From Hippasteria phrygiana (lineage: Eukaryota; Echinodermata; Asteroidea; Valvatida; Goniasteridae), in NCBI GenBank assembly GCA_037893225.1, contig JAZGUH010000328.1, forward strand, positions 124,001-188,000: DNA of 64,000 nucleotides, written 5' to 3'. Within the stretch, counting starts at the first letter, position 1; each line of letters begins with the position of its first letter. Both the position numbers and the translations under genes were made by a program. The notes under the pieces are model-generated. The model made no database searches and was not told the origin of the DNA. It saw nothing but the letters and a program-made list of their open reading frames with translations. This document shows, piece by piece, positions 20,477 through 33,458 of the stretch.

Positions 20477-21890
20477 GCATTACGTGTGGATTTGTCCAGT
20501 TTACTTTGCTCGAAATTCCAGTTATTTCCAATTATTGGACGGTAGAATAGTATATAATGTATCATGATGTACCATGAAGGAATAAAGAAATACATACATG
20601 CACTAAATGTGTCTTTCTTTGACCGTTTTCTAAACCCCGACATGACATCTCCGCTCCGCGCGATTTACCTTCCGAGCGATTTACCCTCCGCGCCGTACGT
20701 TGTCAAGTGCAAACAACGTCTTATTCCCAGTGTACAATGTACGTACCTACACGCTTGCGAACTCATCTTGAGATCGAGGGGTATGGCAATTGTTTGCAAT
20801 AAGGTCAACCCCTGTAGCGCATCTGCGCGTGCGCGTTGCTTTGTTGCCAGCCTTGGTCAAGTGCAAGCAACCGCACTGAATGCCACCGTCTTTCCCAGTG
20901 TACAAGGCACACGTAGGTGTAGTTACGTGTAGTGAACTGCGTCTTGAGAAAAGATTAAAACACGTGCCGCGCATCCATTGTACATGTACATTGTGCAATG
21001 TCATGTAGTTTTCACAATATACGACACGATCGTTTGTTGACAGCTCGCATGTGATCGTCCATGGTATTATCATCTGTTACTAATAATCAACAAGGCTGAA
21101 ATAGTAAACAAACGCTAGTCTTTCTGGAGTGCCATAAAGTAGCCAAATGAAGGTAAATGTCGTAAAACTCCAAATACTCAACGAGCGAAGGGAAGCCTTG
21201 TCAAACCGGTCCCCCGTTCCTGCCGCTCAATCCCGGCGGGCCCGATCCCGCGGCCCGGTGGCCCCGATCTCATGATGCCGTGGTGACTTCCGTCATGTAT
21301 TATTTTTTTCCCGTTCTTCCGGTAATAGAAAAGTGACATCATCACGATAATATCGAATATCGCGATATTTTTCTGCCGATATTTCGGTATAAAAATAAAT
21401 GGATATCGAACAGCCTTATTCCCTACCTTCCTGTTCATGTTAGGGGAAAACTGAAAATGCTCGAGTTGACAAGAAACTACTTTTACTGAAAATTCAAAAG
21501 AGAATTGGTCACGTGGCAATGCAAAAAACCAGATATGGGACAAGTACACAAAAAGCAGAGTCCGTGAACCATGCTTTTTCAAGTACTAATCCAAAAGGGA
21601 CACTAACCTTTTCCAGAAATGCTCTCTCAAGAGACCACAGCGCAGTTCACCTTGTCAACAATGGCCATGCCAACTTAATCATCCTTAAGTGTGAAGCTGC
21701 AGGTTGTCCTGTTTTGCCAGAATTCAGAGTGAGCACAATTACAGCATACGTTTCAATTAAAAATGAATTATAAAAGCAAAAAGTGTAGCATCAAAAAATG
21801 GTGAGCAATTTCAGTTATCAAACTTAATACTGGTGAGCAAAAAGGTTCTCCTTAATTACATTTTAAAGAAGACAATCCTTGTATGGGCCT
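20477..21890 (+). repeat. Spacer S7 (1,414 bp, gamma type)
   Basis: Consensus haplotype as S5 and S6 (D=C, F=G, H=GGTTC). Confidence 0.96.
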
Positions 21891-23152
21891 CCCCCAAACG
21901 CGCTTGGTCCCCCAAACGCCCTTGGTCCCCCAAACGCCCTTGGTCCCCCAAACGCCCTTGGTCCCCCAAACGCCCTTGGTCCCCCAAACGCCCTTGGTCC
22001 CCCAAACCCGCTTGGTCCGCCAAACGCCCTTGGTCCCCCAAACGCCCTTGGTCCCCCAAACGCCCTTGGTCCCCCAAACGCCCTTGGTCCCCCAAACGCC
22101 CTTGGTCCCCCAAACCCGCTTGGTCCGCCAAACGCCCTTGGTCCCCCAAACGCCCTTGGTCCCCCAAACGCCCTTGGTCCCCCAAACGCCCTTGGTCCCC
22201 CAAACGCCCTTGGTCCCCCAAACGCCCTTGGTCCCCCAAACGCCCTTGGTCCCCCAAACGCCCTTGGTCCCCCAAACGCCCTTGGTCCCCCAAACGCGCT
22301 TGGTCCCCCAAACGCCCTTGGTCCCCCAAACGCCCTTGGTCCCCCAAACGCCCTTGGTCCCCCAAACGCCCTTGGTCCCCCAAACGCCCTTGGTCCCCCA
22401 AACGCCCTTGGTCCCCCAAACGCCCTTGGTCCCCCAAACGCCCTTGGTCCCCCAAACGCCCTTGGTCCCCCAAACGCCCTTGGTCCCCCAAACGCCCTTG
22501 GTCCCCCAAACGCCCTTGGTCCCCCAAACGCCCTTGGTCCCCCAAACGCCCTTGGTCCCCCAAACGCCCTTGGTCCCCCAAACGCCCTTGGTCCCCCAAA
22601 CGCCCTTGGTCCCCCAAACGCCCTTGGTCCCCCAAACGCCCTTGGTCCCCCAAACGCCCTTGGTCCCCCAAACGCCCTTGGTCCCCCAAACGCCCTTGGT
22701 CCCCCAAACGCCCTTGGTCCCCCAAACCCCCTTGGTCCCCCAAACCCCCTTGGTCCCCCAAACCCCCTTGGTCCCCCAAACCCCCTTGGTCCCCCAAACG
22801 CGCTTGGTCCCCCAAACGCGCTTGGTCCCCCAAACGCGCTTGGTCCCCCAAACGCGCTTGGTCCCCCAAACGCGCTTGGTCCCCCAAACGCGCTTGGTCC
22901 CCCAAACGCGCTTGGTCCCCCAAACGCGCTTGGTCCCCCAAACGCGCTTGGTCCCCCAAACGCGCTTGGTCCCCCAAACGCCCTTGGTCCCCCAAACGCC
23001 CTTGGTCCCCCAAACGCCCTTGGTCCCCCAAACGCCCTTGGTCCCCCAAACGCCCTTGGTCCCCCAAACGCCCTTGGTCCCCCAAACGCCCTTGGTCCCC
23101 CAAACGCGCTTGGTCCCCCAAACGCCCTTGGTCCCCCAAACGCCCTTGGTCC
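21891..23152 (+). repeat. 18-bp minisatellite array A8 (gamma family, 70 units)
   Basis: Block order is a1 s5 x1 s5 x1 s9 a1 s23 c4 a10 s7 a1 s2. Compared with A9 and A12 it has one s fewer before and two more after the isolated a unit, and one fewer in the last s run, yet the same total. Confidence 0.96.
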
Positions 23153-24566
23153 GCATTACGTGTGGATTTGTCCAGTTTACTTTGCTCGAAATTCCAGTTA
23201 TTTCCAATTATTGGACGGTAGAATAGTATATAATGTATCATGATGTACCATGAAGGAATAAAGAAATACATACATGCACTAAATGTGTCTTTCTTTGACC
23301 GTTTTCTAAACCCCGACATGACATCTCCGCTCCGCGCGATTTACCTTCCGAGCGATTTACCCTCCGCGCCGTACGTTGTCAAGTGCAAACAACGTCTTAT
23401 TCCCAGTGTACAATGTACGTACCTACACGCTTGCGAACTCATCTTGAGATCGAGGGGTATGGCAATTGTTTGCAATAAGGTCAACCCCTGTAGCGCATCT
23501 GCGCGTGCGCGTTGCTTTGTTGCCAGCCTTGGTCAAGTGCAAGCAACCGCACTGAATGCCACCGTCTTTCCCAGTGTACAAGGCACACGTAGGTGTAGTT
23601 ACGTGTAGTGAACTGCGTCTTGAGAAAAGATTAAAACACGTGCCGCGCATCCATTGTACATGTACATTGTGCAATGTCATGTAGTTTTCACAATATACGA
23701 CACGATCGTTTGTTGACAGCTCGCATGTGATCGTCCATGGTATTATCATCTGTTACTAATAATCAACAAGGCTGAAATAGTAAACAAACGCTAGTCTTTC
23801 TGGAGTGCCATAAAGTAGCCAAATGAAGGTAAATGTCGTAAAACTCCAAATACTCAACGAGCGAAGGGAAGCCTTGTCAAACCGGTCCCCCGTTCCTGCC
23901 GCTCAATCCCGGCGGGCCCGATCCCGCGGCCCGGTGGCCCCGATCTCATGATGCCGTGGTGACTTCCGTCATGTATTATTTTTTTCCCGTTCTTCCGGTA
24001 ATAGAAAAGTGACATCATCACGATAATATCGAATATCGCGATATTTTTCTGCCGATATTTCGGTATAAAAATAAATGGATATCGAACAGCCTTATTCCCT
24101 ACCTTCCTGTTCATGTTAGGGGAAAACTGAAAATGCTCGAGTTGACAAGAAACTACTTTTACTGAAAATTCAAAAGAGAATTGGTCACGTGGCAATGCAA
24201 AAAACCAGATATGGGACAAGTACACAAAAAGCAGAGTCCGTGAACCATGCTTTTTCAAGTACTAATCCAAAAGGGACACTAACCTTTTCCAGAAATGCTC
24301 TCTCAAGAGACCACAGCGCAGTTCACCTTGTCAACAATGGCCATGCCAACTTAATCATCCTTAAGTGTGAAGCTGCAGGTTGTCCTGTTTTGCCAGAATT
24401 CAGAGTGAGCACAATTACAGCATACGTTTCAATTAAAAATGAATTATAAAAGCAAAAAGTGTAGCATCAAAAAATGGTGAGCAATTTCAGTTATCAAACT
24501 TAATACTGGTGAGCAAAAAGGTTCTCCTTAATTACATTTTAAAGAAGACAATCCTTGTATGGGCCT
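23153..24566 (+). repeat. Spacer S8 (1,414 bp, gamma type)
   Basis: Consensus haplotype (D=C, F=G, H=GGTTC), between two gamma arrays. Confidence 0.96.
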
Positions 24567-25827
24567 CCCCCAAACGCGCTTGGTCCCCCAAACGCCCTTG
24601 GTCCCCCAAACGCCCTTGGTCCCCCAAACGCCCTTGGTCCCCCAAACGCCCTTGGTCCCCCAAACGCCCTTGGTCCCCCAAACCCGCTTGGTCCGCCAAA
24701 CGCCCTTGGTCCCCCAAACGCCCTTGGTCCCCCAAACGCCCTTGGTCCCCCAAACGCCCTTGGTCCCCCAAACGCCCTTGGTCCCCCAAACCCGCTTGGT
24801 CCGCCAAACGCCCTTGGTCCCCCAAACGCCCTTGGTCCCCCAAACGCCCTTGGTCCCCCAAACGCCCTTGGTCCCCCAAACGCCCTTGGTCCCCCAAACG
24901 CCCTTGGTCCCCCAAACGCCCTTGGTCCCCCAAACGCCCTTGGTCCCCCAAACGCCCTTGGTCCCCCAAACGCCCTTGGTCCCCCAAACGCGCTTGGTCC
25001 CCCAAACGCCCTTGGTCCCCCAAACGCCCTTGGTCCCCCAAACGCCCTTGGTCCCCCAAACGCCCTTGGTCCCCCAAACGCCCTTGGTCCCCCAAACGCC
25101 CTTGGTCCCCCAAACGCCCTTGGTCCCCCAAACGCCCTTGGTCCCCCAAACGCCCTTGGTCCCCCAAACGCCCTTGGTCCCCCAAACGCCCTTGGTCCCC
25201 CAAACGCCCTTGGTCCCCCAAACGCCCTTGGTCCCCCAAACGCCCTTGGTCCCCCAAACGCCCTTGGTCCCCCAAACGCCCTTGGTCCCCCAAACGCCCT
25301 TGGTCCCCCAAACGCCCTTGGTCCCCCAAACGCCCTTGGTCCCCCAAACGCCCTTGGTCCCCCAAACGCCCTTGGTCCCCAAACCCCCTTGGTCCCCCAA
25401 ACCCCCTTGGTCCCCCAAACCCCCTTGGTCCCCCAAACCCCCTTGGTCCCCCAAACGCGCTTGGTCCCCCAAACGCGCTTGGTCCCCCAAACGCGCTTGG
25501 TCCCCCAAACGCGCTTGGTCCCCCAAACGCGCTTGGTCCCCCAAACGCGCTTGGTCCCCCAAACGCGCTTGGTCCCCCAAACGCGCTTGGTCCCCCAAAC
25601 GCGCTTGGTCCCCCAAACGCGCTTGGTCCCCCAAACGCCCTTGGTCCCCCAAACGCCCTTGGTCCCCCAAACGCCCTTGGTCCCCCAAACGCCCTTGGTC
25701 CCCCAAACGCCCTTGGTCCCCCAAACGCCCTTGGTCCCCCAAACGCCCTTGGTCCCCCAAACGCCCTTGGTCCCCCAAACGCGCTTGGTCCCCCAAACGC
25801 CCTTGGTCCCCCAAACGCCCTTGGTCC
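24567..25827 (+). repeat. 18-bp minisatellite array A9 (gamma family, 70 units, one 1-bp deletion)
   Basis: Block order is a1 s5 x1 s5 x1 s10 a1 s21 c4 a10 s8 a1 s2, the same as A12. One C is missing from the C5 run at 25,377-25,380, at the start of the c4 block, so the array is not a whole multiple of 18. Every reading frame switches there but stays open. Confidence 0.96.
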
Positions 25828-26225
25828 GCATTACGTGTGGATTTGTCCAGTTTACTTTGCTCGAAATTCCAGTTATTTCCAATTATTGGACGGTAGAATA
25901 GTATATAATGTATCATGATGTACCATGAAGGAATAAAGAAATACATACATGCACTAAATGTGTCTTTCTTTGACCGTTTTCTAAACCCCGACATGACATC
26001 TCCGCTCCGCGCGATTTACCTTCCGAGCTATTTACCCTCCGCGCCGTACGTTGTCAAGTGCAAACAACGTCTTATTCCCAGTGTACAATGTACGTACCTA
26101 CACGCTTGCGAACTCATCTTGAGATCGAGGGGTATGGCAATTGTTTGCAATAAGGTCAACCCCTGTAGCGCATCTGCGCGTGCGCGTTGCTTTGTTGCCA
26201 GCCTTGGTCAAGTGCAAGCAACCGC

Positions 26226-26992
26226 ACTGAATGCCACCGTCTTTCCCAGTGTACAAGGCACACGTAGGTGTAGTTACGTGTAGTGAACTGCGTCTTGAGA
26301 AAAGATTAAAACACGTGCCGCGCATCCATTGTACATGTACATTGTGCAATGTCATGTAGTTTTCACAATATACGACACGATCGTTTGTTGACAGCTCGCA
26401 TGTGATCGTCCATGGTATTATCATCTGTTACTAATAATCAACAAGGCTGAAATAGTAAACAAACGCTAGTCTTTCTGGAGTGCCATAAAGTAGCCAAATG
26501 AAGGTAAATGTCGTAAAACTCCAAATACTCAACGAGCGAAGGGAAGCCTTGTCAAACCGGTCCCCCGTTCCTGCCGCTCAATCCCGGCGGGCCCGATCCC
26601 GCGGCCCGGTGGCCCCGATCTCATGATGCCGTGGTGACTTCCGTCATGTATTATTTTTTTCCCGTTCTTCCGGTAATAGAAAAGTGACATCATCACGATA
26701 ATATCGAATATCGCGATATTTTTCTGCCGATATTTCGGTATAAAAATAAATGGATATCGAACAGCCTTATTCCCTACCTTCCTGTTCATGTTAGGGGAAA
26801 ACTGAAAATGCTCGAGTTGACAAGAAACTACTTTTACTGAAAATTCAAAAGAGAATTGGTCACGTGGCAATGCAAAAAACCAGATATGGGACAAGTACAC
26901 AAAAAGCAGAGTCCGTGAACCATGCTTTTTCAAGTACTAATCCAAAAGGGACACTAACCTTTTCCAGAAATGCTCTCTCAAGAGACCACAGC
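26226..26992 (+). repeat. 767-bp tandem duplication in S9, copy 1
   Basis: Same endpoints as in S1, carrying CTGGAG at site F. Confidence 0.95.
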
Positions 26993-27759
26993 ACTGAATG
27001 CCACCGTCTTTCCCAGTGTACAAGGCACACGTAGGTGTAGTTACGTGTAGTGAACTGCGTCTTGAGAAAAGATTAAAACACGTGCCGCGCATCCATTGTA
27101 CATGTACATTGTGCAATGTCATGTAGTTTTCACAATATACGACACGATCGTTTGTTGACAGCTCGCATGTGATCGTCCATGGTATTATCATCTGTTACTA
27201 ATAATCAACAAGGCTGAAATAGTAAACAAACGCTAGTCTTTCTCGAGTGCCATAAAGTAGCCAAATGAAGGTAAATGTCGTAAAACTCCAAATACTCAAC
27301 GAGCGAAGGGAAGCCTTGTCAAACCGGTCCCCCGTTCCTGCCGCTCAATCCCGGCGGGCCCGATCCCGCGGCCCGGTGGCCCCGATCTCATGATGCCGTG
27401 GTGACTTCCGTCATGTATTATTTTTTTCCCGTTCTTCCGGTAATAGAAAAGTGACATCATCACGATAATATCGAATATCGCGATATTTTTCTGCCGATAT
27501 TTCGGTATAAAAATAAATGGATATCGAACAGCCTTATTCCCTACCTTCCTGTTCATGTTAGGGGAAAACTGAAAATGCTCGAGTTGACAAGAAACTACTT
27601 TTACTGAAAATTCAAAAGAGAATTGGTCACGTGGCAATGCAAAAAACCAGATATGGGACAAGTACACAAAAAGCAGAGTCCGTGAACCATGCTTTTTCAA
27701 GTACTAATCCAAAAGGGACACTAACCTTTTCCAGAAATGCTCTCTCAAGAGACCACAGC
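26993..27759 (+). repeat. 767-bp tandem duplication in S9, copy 2
   Basis: Same endpoints as in S1, carrying CTCGAG at site F. Confidence 0.95.
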
Positions 27760-28023
27760 GCAGTTCACCTTGTCAACAATGGCCATGCCAACTTAATCAT
27801 CCTTAAGTGTGAAGCTGCAGGTTGTCCTGTTTTGCCAGAATTCAGAGTGAGCACAATTACAGCATACGTTTCAATTAAAAATGAATTATAAAAGCAAAAA
27901 GTGTAGCATCAAAAAATGGTGAGCAATTTCAGTTATCAAACTTAATACTGGTGAGCAAAAAAGTTCTCCTTAATTACATTTTAAAGAAGACAATCCTTGT
28001 ATGGGAATCCTTGTATGGTGCCT

Positions 28024-30350
28024 CCCCCAAACGCGCTTGGTCCCCCAAACGCCCTTGGTCCCCAAACGCCTCTTGGTCCCCAAACGCCTTGGTCCCAAAC
28101 GCCCTTGGTCCCCCAAACGCCCTTGGTCCCCCAAACGCCCTTGGTCCCCCAACGCCCTTGGTCCCCAAAACGCCTTGTCCCCAACGCCTGGTCCCCCAAA
28201 CGCCCTTGGTCCCCCCAAACGCCCTGGTCCCCAAACGGCCCTGGTCCCCCAAACGCCCTTGTCCCCCAAACGCCCTTGGTCCCCCAAACGCCCTTGGTCC
28301 CCCAAACGCCCTTGGTCCCCCAAACGCCTGGTCCCCCAAACGCCCTGGTCCCACCAAACGCCCTTGGTCCCCCAAACGCCCGTCTTGGTCCCCCAAGCCT
28401 TGTCCCCAAACGCCCCGTGGTCCCCCAAACGCCCTTGGTCCCCCAAACGCCCTTGGTCCCCCAAACGCCCTGTTGGTCCCCCAAACGCCCGTAGGTCCCC
28501 AAACGCCCTTGGTCCCCAAACGCCCTTGGTCCCCCAAACGCCCTTGGTCCCCCAAACGCCCTTGGTCCCCCAAACGCCCTTGGTCCCCCAAACGCCCTTG
28601 GTCCCCCAAACGCCCTTGGTCCCCCAAACGCCCTTGGTCCCCCAAACGCCCTTGGTCCCCCAAACGCCCTTGGTCCCCCAAACGCCCTTGGTCCCCCAAA
28701 CGCCCTTGGTCCCCCAAACGCCCTTGGTCCCCCAAACGCCCTTGGTCCCCCAAACGCCCTTGGTCCCCCAAACGCCCTTGGTCCCCCAAACGCCCTTGGT
28801 CCCCCAAACGCCCTTGGTCCCCCAAACGCCCTTGGTCCCCCAAACGCCCTTGGTCCCCCAAACGCCCTTGGTCCCCCAAACGCCCTTGGTCCCCCAAACC
28901 CCCTTGGTCCCCCAAACGCCCTTGGTCCCCCAAACGCCCTTGGTCCCCCAAACGCCCTTGGTCCCCCAAACGCCCTTGGTCCCCCAAACGCCCTTGGTCC
29001 CCCAAACGCCCTTGGTCCCCCAAACCCCCTTGGTCCCCCAAACCCCCTTGGTCCCCCAAACCCCCTTGGTCCCCCAAACGCGCTTGGTCCCCCAAACGCG
29101 CTTGGTCCCCCAAACGCGCTTGGTCCCCCAAACGCGCTTGGTCCCCCAAACGCGCTTGGTCCCCCAAACGCGCTTGGTCCCCCAAACGCGCTTGGTCCCC
29201 CAAACGCCCTTGGTCCCCCAAACGCCCTTGGTCCCCCAAACGCCCTTGGTCCCCCAAACGCCCTTGGTCCCCCAAACGGCCTTGGTCCCCCAAACGCCCT
29301 TGGTCCCCCAAACGCGCTTGGTCCCCCAAACGCGCTTGGTCCCCCAAACGCGCTTGGTCCCCCAAACGCCCTTGGTCCCCCAAACGCCCTTGGTCCCCCA
29401 AACGCCCTTGGTCCCCCAAACGCCCTTGGTCCCCCAAACGCCCTTGGTCCCCCAAACGCCCTTGGTCCCCCAAACGCCCTTGGTCCCCCAAACGCCCTTG
29501 GTCCCCCAAACGCCCTTGGTCCCCCAAACGCCCTTGGTCCCCCAAACGCCCTTGGTCCCCCAAACGCCCTTGGTCCCCCAAACGCCCTTGGTCCCCCAAA
29601 CGCCCTTGGTCCCCCAAACGCCCTTGGTCCCCCAAACGCCCTTGGTCCCCCAAACGCCCTTGGTCCCCCAAACGCCCTTGGTCCCCCAAACGCCCTTGGT
29701 CCCCCAAACGCCCTTGGTCCCCCAAACGCCCTTGGTCCCCCAAACGCCCTTGGTCCCCCAAACCCCCTTGGTCCCCCAAACCCCCTTGGTCCCCCAAACC
29801 CCCTTGGTCCCCCAAACCCCCTTGGTCCCCCAAACGCGCTTGGTCCCCCAAACGCGCTTGGTCCCCCAAATGCGCTTGGTCCCCCAAACGCGCTTGGTCC
29901 CCCAAACGCGCTTGGTCCCCCAAACGCGCTTGGTCCCCCAAACGCCCTTGGTCCCCCAAACGCCCTTGGTCCCCCAAACGCCCTTGGTCCCCCAAACGCC
30001 CTTGGTCCCCCAAACGGCCTTGGTCCCCCAAACGCCCTTGGTCCCCCAAACGCGCTTGGTCCCCCAAACGCGCTTGGTCCCCCAAACGCGCTTGGTCCCC
30101 CAAACGCCCTTGGTCCCCCAAACGCCCTTGGTCCCCCAAACGCCCTTGGTCCCCCAAACGCCCTTGGTCCCCCAAACGCCCTTGGTCCCCCAAACGCCCT
30201 TGGTCCCCCAAACGCCCTTGGTCCCCCAAACGCCCTTGGTCCCCCAAACGCCCTTGGTCCCCCAAACGCCCTTGGTCCCCCAAACGCCCTTGGTCCCCCA
30301 AACGCCCTTGGTCCCCCAAACGCCCTTGGTCCCCCAAACGCCCTTGGTCC
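28024..30350 (+). repeat. 18-bp minisatellite array A10 (alpha family, about 129 units)
   Basis: The first ~500 bp are irregular (see 28,047-28,520). From 28,891 the order is clean: c1 s6 c3 a7 s4 n1 s1 a3 s22 c4 a6 (third is t, near 29,871) s4 n1 s1 a3 s14. This is the alpha plan, with two cores 42 units apart start to start. Confidence 0.94.
28047..28520 (+). other. Error-like segment: dense 1-2 bp indels in array A10
   Basis: Nearly every unit has a changed homopolymer length or a missing or extra base, for example GGTCCCAAACG, CCAACGCC, GCCCTGTTGG and CCCCCCAAACG. Elsewhere about 1,930 units carry only two indels in total. Damaged forms of the alpha g-marker units remain near units 22 and 26 (28,411-28,420 and 28,488-28,495), so the segment looks like a normal alpha array read with high error. 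Confidence 0.8.
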
Positions 30351-31764
30351 GCATTACGTGTGGATTTGTCCAGTTTACTTTGCTCGAAATTCCAGTTATT
30401 TCCAATTATTGGACGGTAGAATAGTATATAATGTATCATGATGTACCATGAAGGAATAAAGAAATACATACATGCACTAAATGTGTCTTTCTTTGACCGT
30501 TTTCTAAACCCCGACATGACATCTCCGCTCCGCGCGATTTACCTTCCGAGCGATTTACCCTCCGCGCCGTACGTTGTCAAGTGCAAACAACGTCTTATTC
30601 CCAGTGTACAATGTACGTACCTACACGCTTGCTAACTCATCTTGAGATCGAGGGGTATGGCAATTGTTTGCAATAAGGTCAACCCCTGTAGCGCATCTGC
30701 GCGTGCGCGTTGCTTTGTTGCCAGCCTTGGTCAAGTGCAAGCAACCGCACTGAATGCCACCGTCTTTCGCAGTGTACAAGGCACACGTAGGTGTAGTTAC
30801 GTGTAGTGAACTGCGTCTTGAGAAAAGATTAAAACACGTGCCGCGCATCCATTGTACATGTACATTGTGCAATGTCATGTAGTTTTCACAATATACGACA
30901 CGATCGTTTGTTGACAGCTCGCATGTGATCGTCCATGGTATTATCATCTGTTACTAATAATCAACAAGGCTGAAATAGTAAACAAACGCTAGTCTTTCTC
31001 GAGTGCCATAAAGTAGCCAAATGAAGGTAAATGTCGTAAAACTCCAAATACTCAACGAGCGAAGGGAAGCCTTGTCAAACCGGTCCCCCGTTCCTGCCGC
31101 TCAATCCCGGCGGGCCCGATCCCGCGGCCCGGTGGCCCCGATCTCATGATGCCGTGGTGACTTCCGTCATGTATTATTTTTTTCCCGTTCTTCCGGTAAT
31201 AGAAAAGTGACATCATCACGATAATATCGAATATCGCGATATTTTTCTGCCGATATTTCGGTATAAAAATAAATGGATATCGAACAGCCTTATTCCCTAC
31301 CTTCCTGTTCATGTTAGGGGAAAACTGAAAATGCTCGAGTTGACAAGAAACTACTTTTACTGAAAATTCAAAAGAGAATTGGTCACGTGGCAATGCAAAA
31401 AACCAGATATGGGACAAGTACACAAAAAGCAGAGTCCGTGAACCATGCTTTTTCAAGTACTAATCCAAAAGGGACACTAACCTTTTCCAGAAATGCTCTC
31501 TCAAGAGACCACAGCGCAGTTCACCTTGTCAACAATGGCCATGCCAACTTAATCATCCTTAAGTGTGAAGCTGCAGGTTGTCCTGTTTTGCCAGAATTCA
31601 GAGTGAGCACAATTACAGCATACGTTTCAATTAAAAATGAATTATAAAAGCAAAAAGTGTAGCATCAAAAAATGGTGAGCAATTTCAGTTATCAAACTTA
31701 ATACTGGTGAGCAAAAAAGTTCTCCTTAATTACATTTTAAAGAAGACAATCCTTGTATGGGCCT
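30351..31764 (+). repeat. Spacer S10 (1,414 bp, alpha type)
   Basis: D=G, F=C, H=AGTTC. A private G-to-T change (GCTTGCTAACTC, 30,633) introduces a stop in the 122-codon frame that is open in other spacers. Confidence 0.96.
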
Positions 31765-33458
31765 CCCCCAAACGCCCTTGGTCCCCCAAACGCCCTTGGT
31801 CCCCCAAACGCCCTTGGTCCCCCAAACGCCCTTGGTCCCCCAAACGCCCTTGGTCCCCCAAACGCCCTTGGTCCCCCAAACGCCCTTGGTCCCCCAAACG
31901 CCCTTGGTCCCCCAAACCCCCTTGGTCCCCCAAACCCCCTTGGTCCCCCAAACCCCCTTGGTCCCCCAAACCCCCTTGGTCCCCCAAACGCGCTTGGTCC
32001 CCCAAACGCGCTTGGTCCCCCAAACCCCCTTGGTCCCCCAAACGCCCTTGGTCCCCCAAACCCCCTTGGTCCCCCAAACCCCCTTGGTCCCCCAAACCCC
32101 CTTGGTCCCCCAAACGCCCTTGGTCCCCCAAACGCCCTTGGTCCCCCAAACGCCCTTGGTCCCCCAAACCCCCTTGGTCCCCCAAACCCCCTTGGTCCCC
32201 CAAACCCCCTTGGTCCCCCAAACCCCCTTGGTCCCCCAAACCCCCTTGGTCCCCCAAACGCGCTTGGTCCCCCAAACGCGCTTGGTCCCCCAAACGCGCT
32301 TGGTCCCCCAAACGCGCTTGGTCCCCCAAACGCGCTTGGTCCCCCAAACGCGCTTGGTCCCCCAAACGCGCTTGGTCCCCCAAACGCGCTTGGTCCCCCA
32401 AACGCGCTTGGTCCCCCAAACGCGCTTGGTCCCCCAAACGCGCTTGGTCCCCCAAACGCGCTTGGTCCCCCAAACGCGCTTGGTCCCCCAAACGCGCTTG
32501 GTCCCCCAAACGCGCTTGGTCCCCCAAACGCGCTTGGTCCCCCAAACGCCCTTGGTCCCCCAAACGCCCTTGGTCCCCCAAACGCCCTTGGTCCCCCAAA
32601 CGCCCTTGGTCCCCCAAACGCCCTTGGTCCCCCAAACGCGCTTGGTCCCCCAAACGCGCTTGTTCCCCCAAACGCGCTTGGTCCCCCAAACGCCCTTGGT
32701 CCCCCAAACGCCCTTGGTCCCCCAAACGCCCTTGGTCCCCCAAACGCCCTTGGTCCCCCAAACGCCCTTGGTCCCCCAAACGCCCTTGGTCCCCCAAACG
32801 CCCTTGGTCCCCCAAACGCCCTTGGTCCCCCAAACGCCCTTGGTCCCCCAAACGCCCTTGGTCCCCCAAACGCCCTTGGTCCCCCAAACGCCCTTGGTCC
32901 CCCAAACCCCCTTGGTCCCCCAAACCCCCTTGGTCCCCCAAACCCCCTTGGTCCCCCAAACCCCCTTGGTCCCCCAAACCCCCTTGGTCCCCCAAACGCG
33001 CTTGGTCCCCCAAACGCGCTTGGTCCCCCAAACGCGCTTGGTCCCCCAAACGCGCTTGGTCCCCCAAACGCGCTTGGTCCCCCAAACGCGCTTGGTCCCC
33101 CAAACGCGCTTGGTCCCCCAAACGCGCTTGGTCCCCCAAACGCGCTTGGTCCCCCAAACGCGCTTGGTCCCCCAAACGCGCTTGGTCCCCCAAACGCGCT
33201 TGGTCCCCCAAACGCGCTTGGTCCCCCAAACGCGCTTGGTCCCCCAAACGCGCTTGGTCCCCCAAACGCCCTTGGTCCCCCAAACGCCCTTGGTCCCCCA
33301 AACGCCCTTGGTCCCCCAAACGCCCTTGGTCCCCCAAACGCCCTTGGTCCCCCAAACGCCCTTGGTCCCCCAAACGCCCTTGGTCCCCCAAACGCCCTTG
33401 GTCCCCCAAACGCGCTTGGTCCCCCAAACGCCCTTGGTCCCCCAAACGCCCTTGGTCC
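31765..33458 (+). repeat. 18-bp minisatellite array A11 (delta family, 94 units)
   Basis: Block order is s8 c4 a2 c1 s1 c3 s3 c5 a16 s5 a3 s12 c5 a15 s8 a1 s2. The middle a3 unit ends TTGTT (near 32,662). The complex 5' series 'c a c1 s1 c3 s3 c' is found only here and in A18. Confidence 0.97.

Larger units (their letters stand above)
25828..28023 (+). repeat. Spacer S9, long form with 15-bp insertion (2,196 bp)
   Basis: Long spacer with site A = T and the 767-bp duplication. A 15-bp insertion (28,006-28,020) repeats the preceding AATCCTTGTATGG almost exactly, just before the array. Because the following 475 bp are error-rich, the insertion may also be an artefact. Confidence 0.93.
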
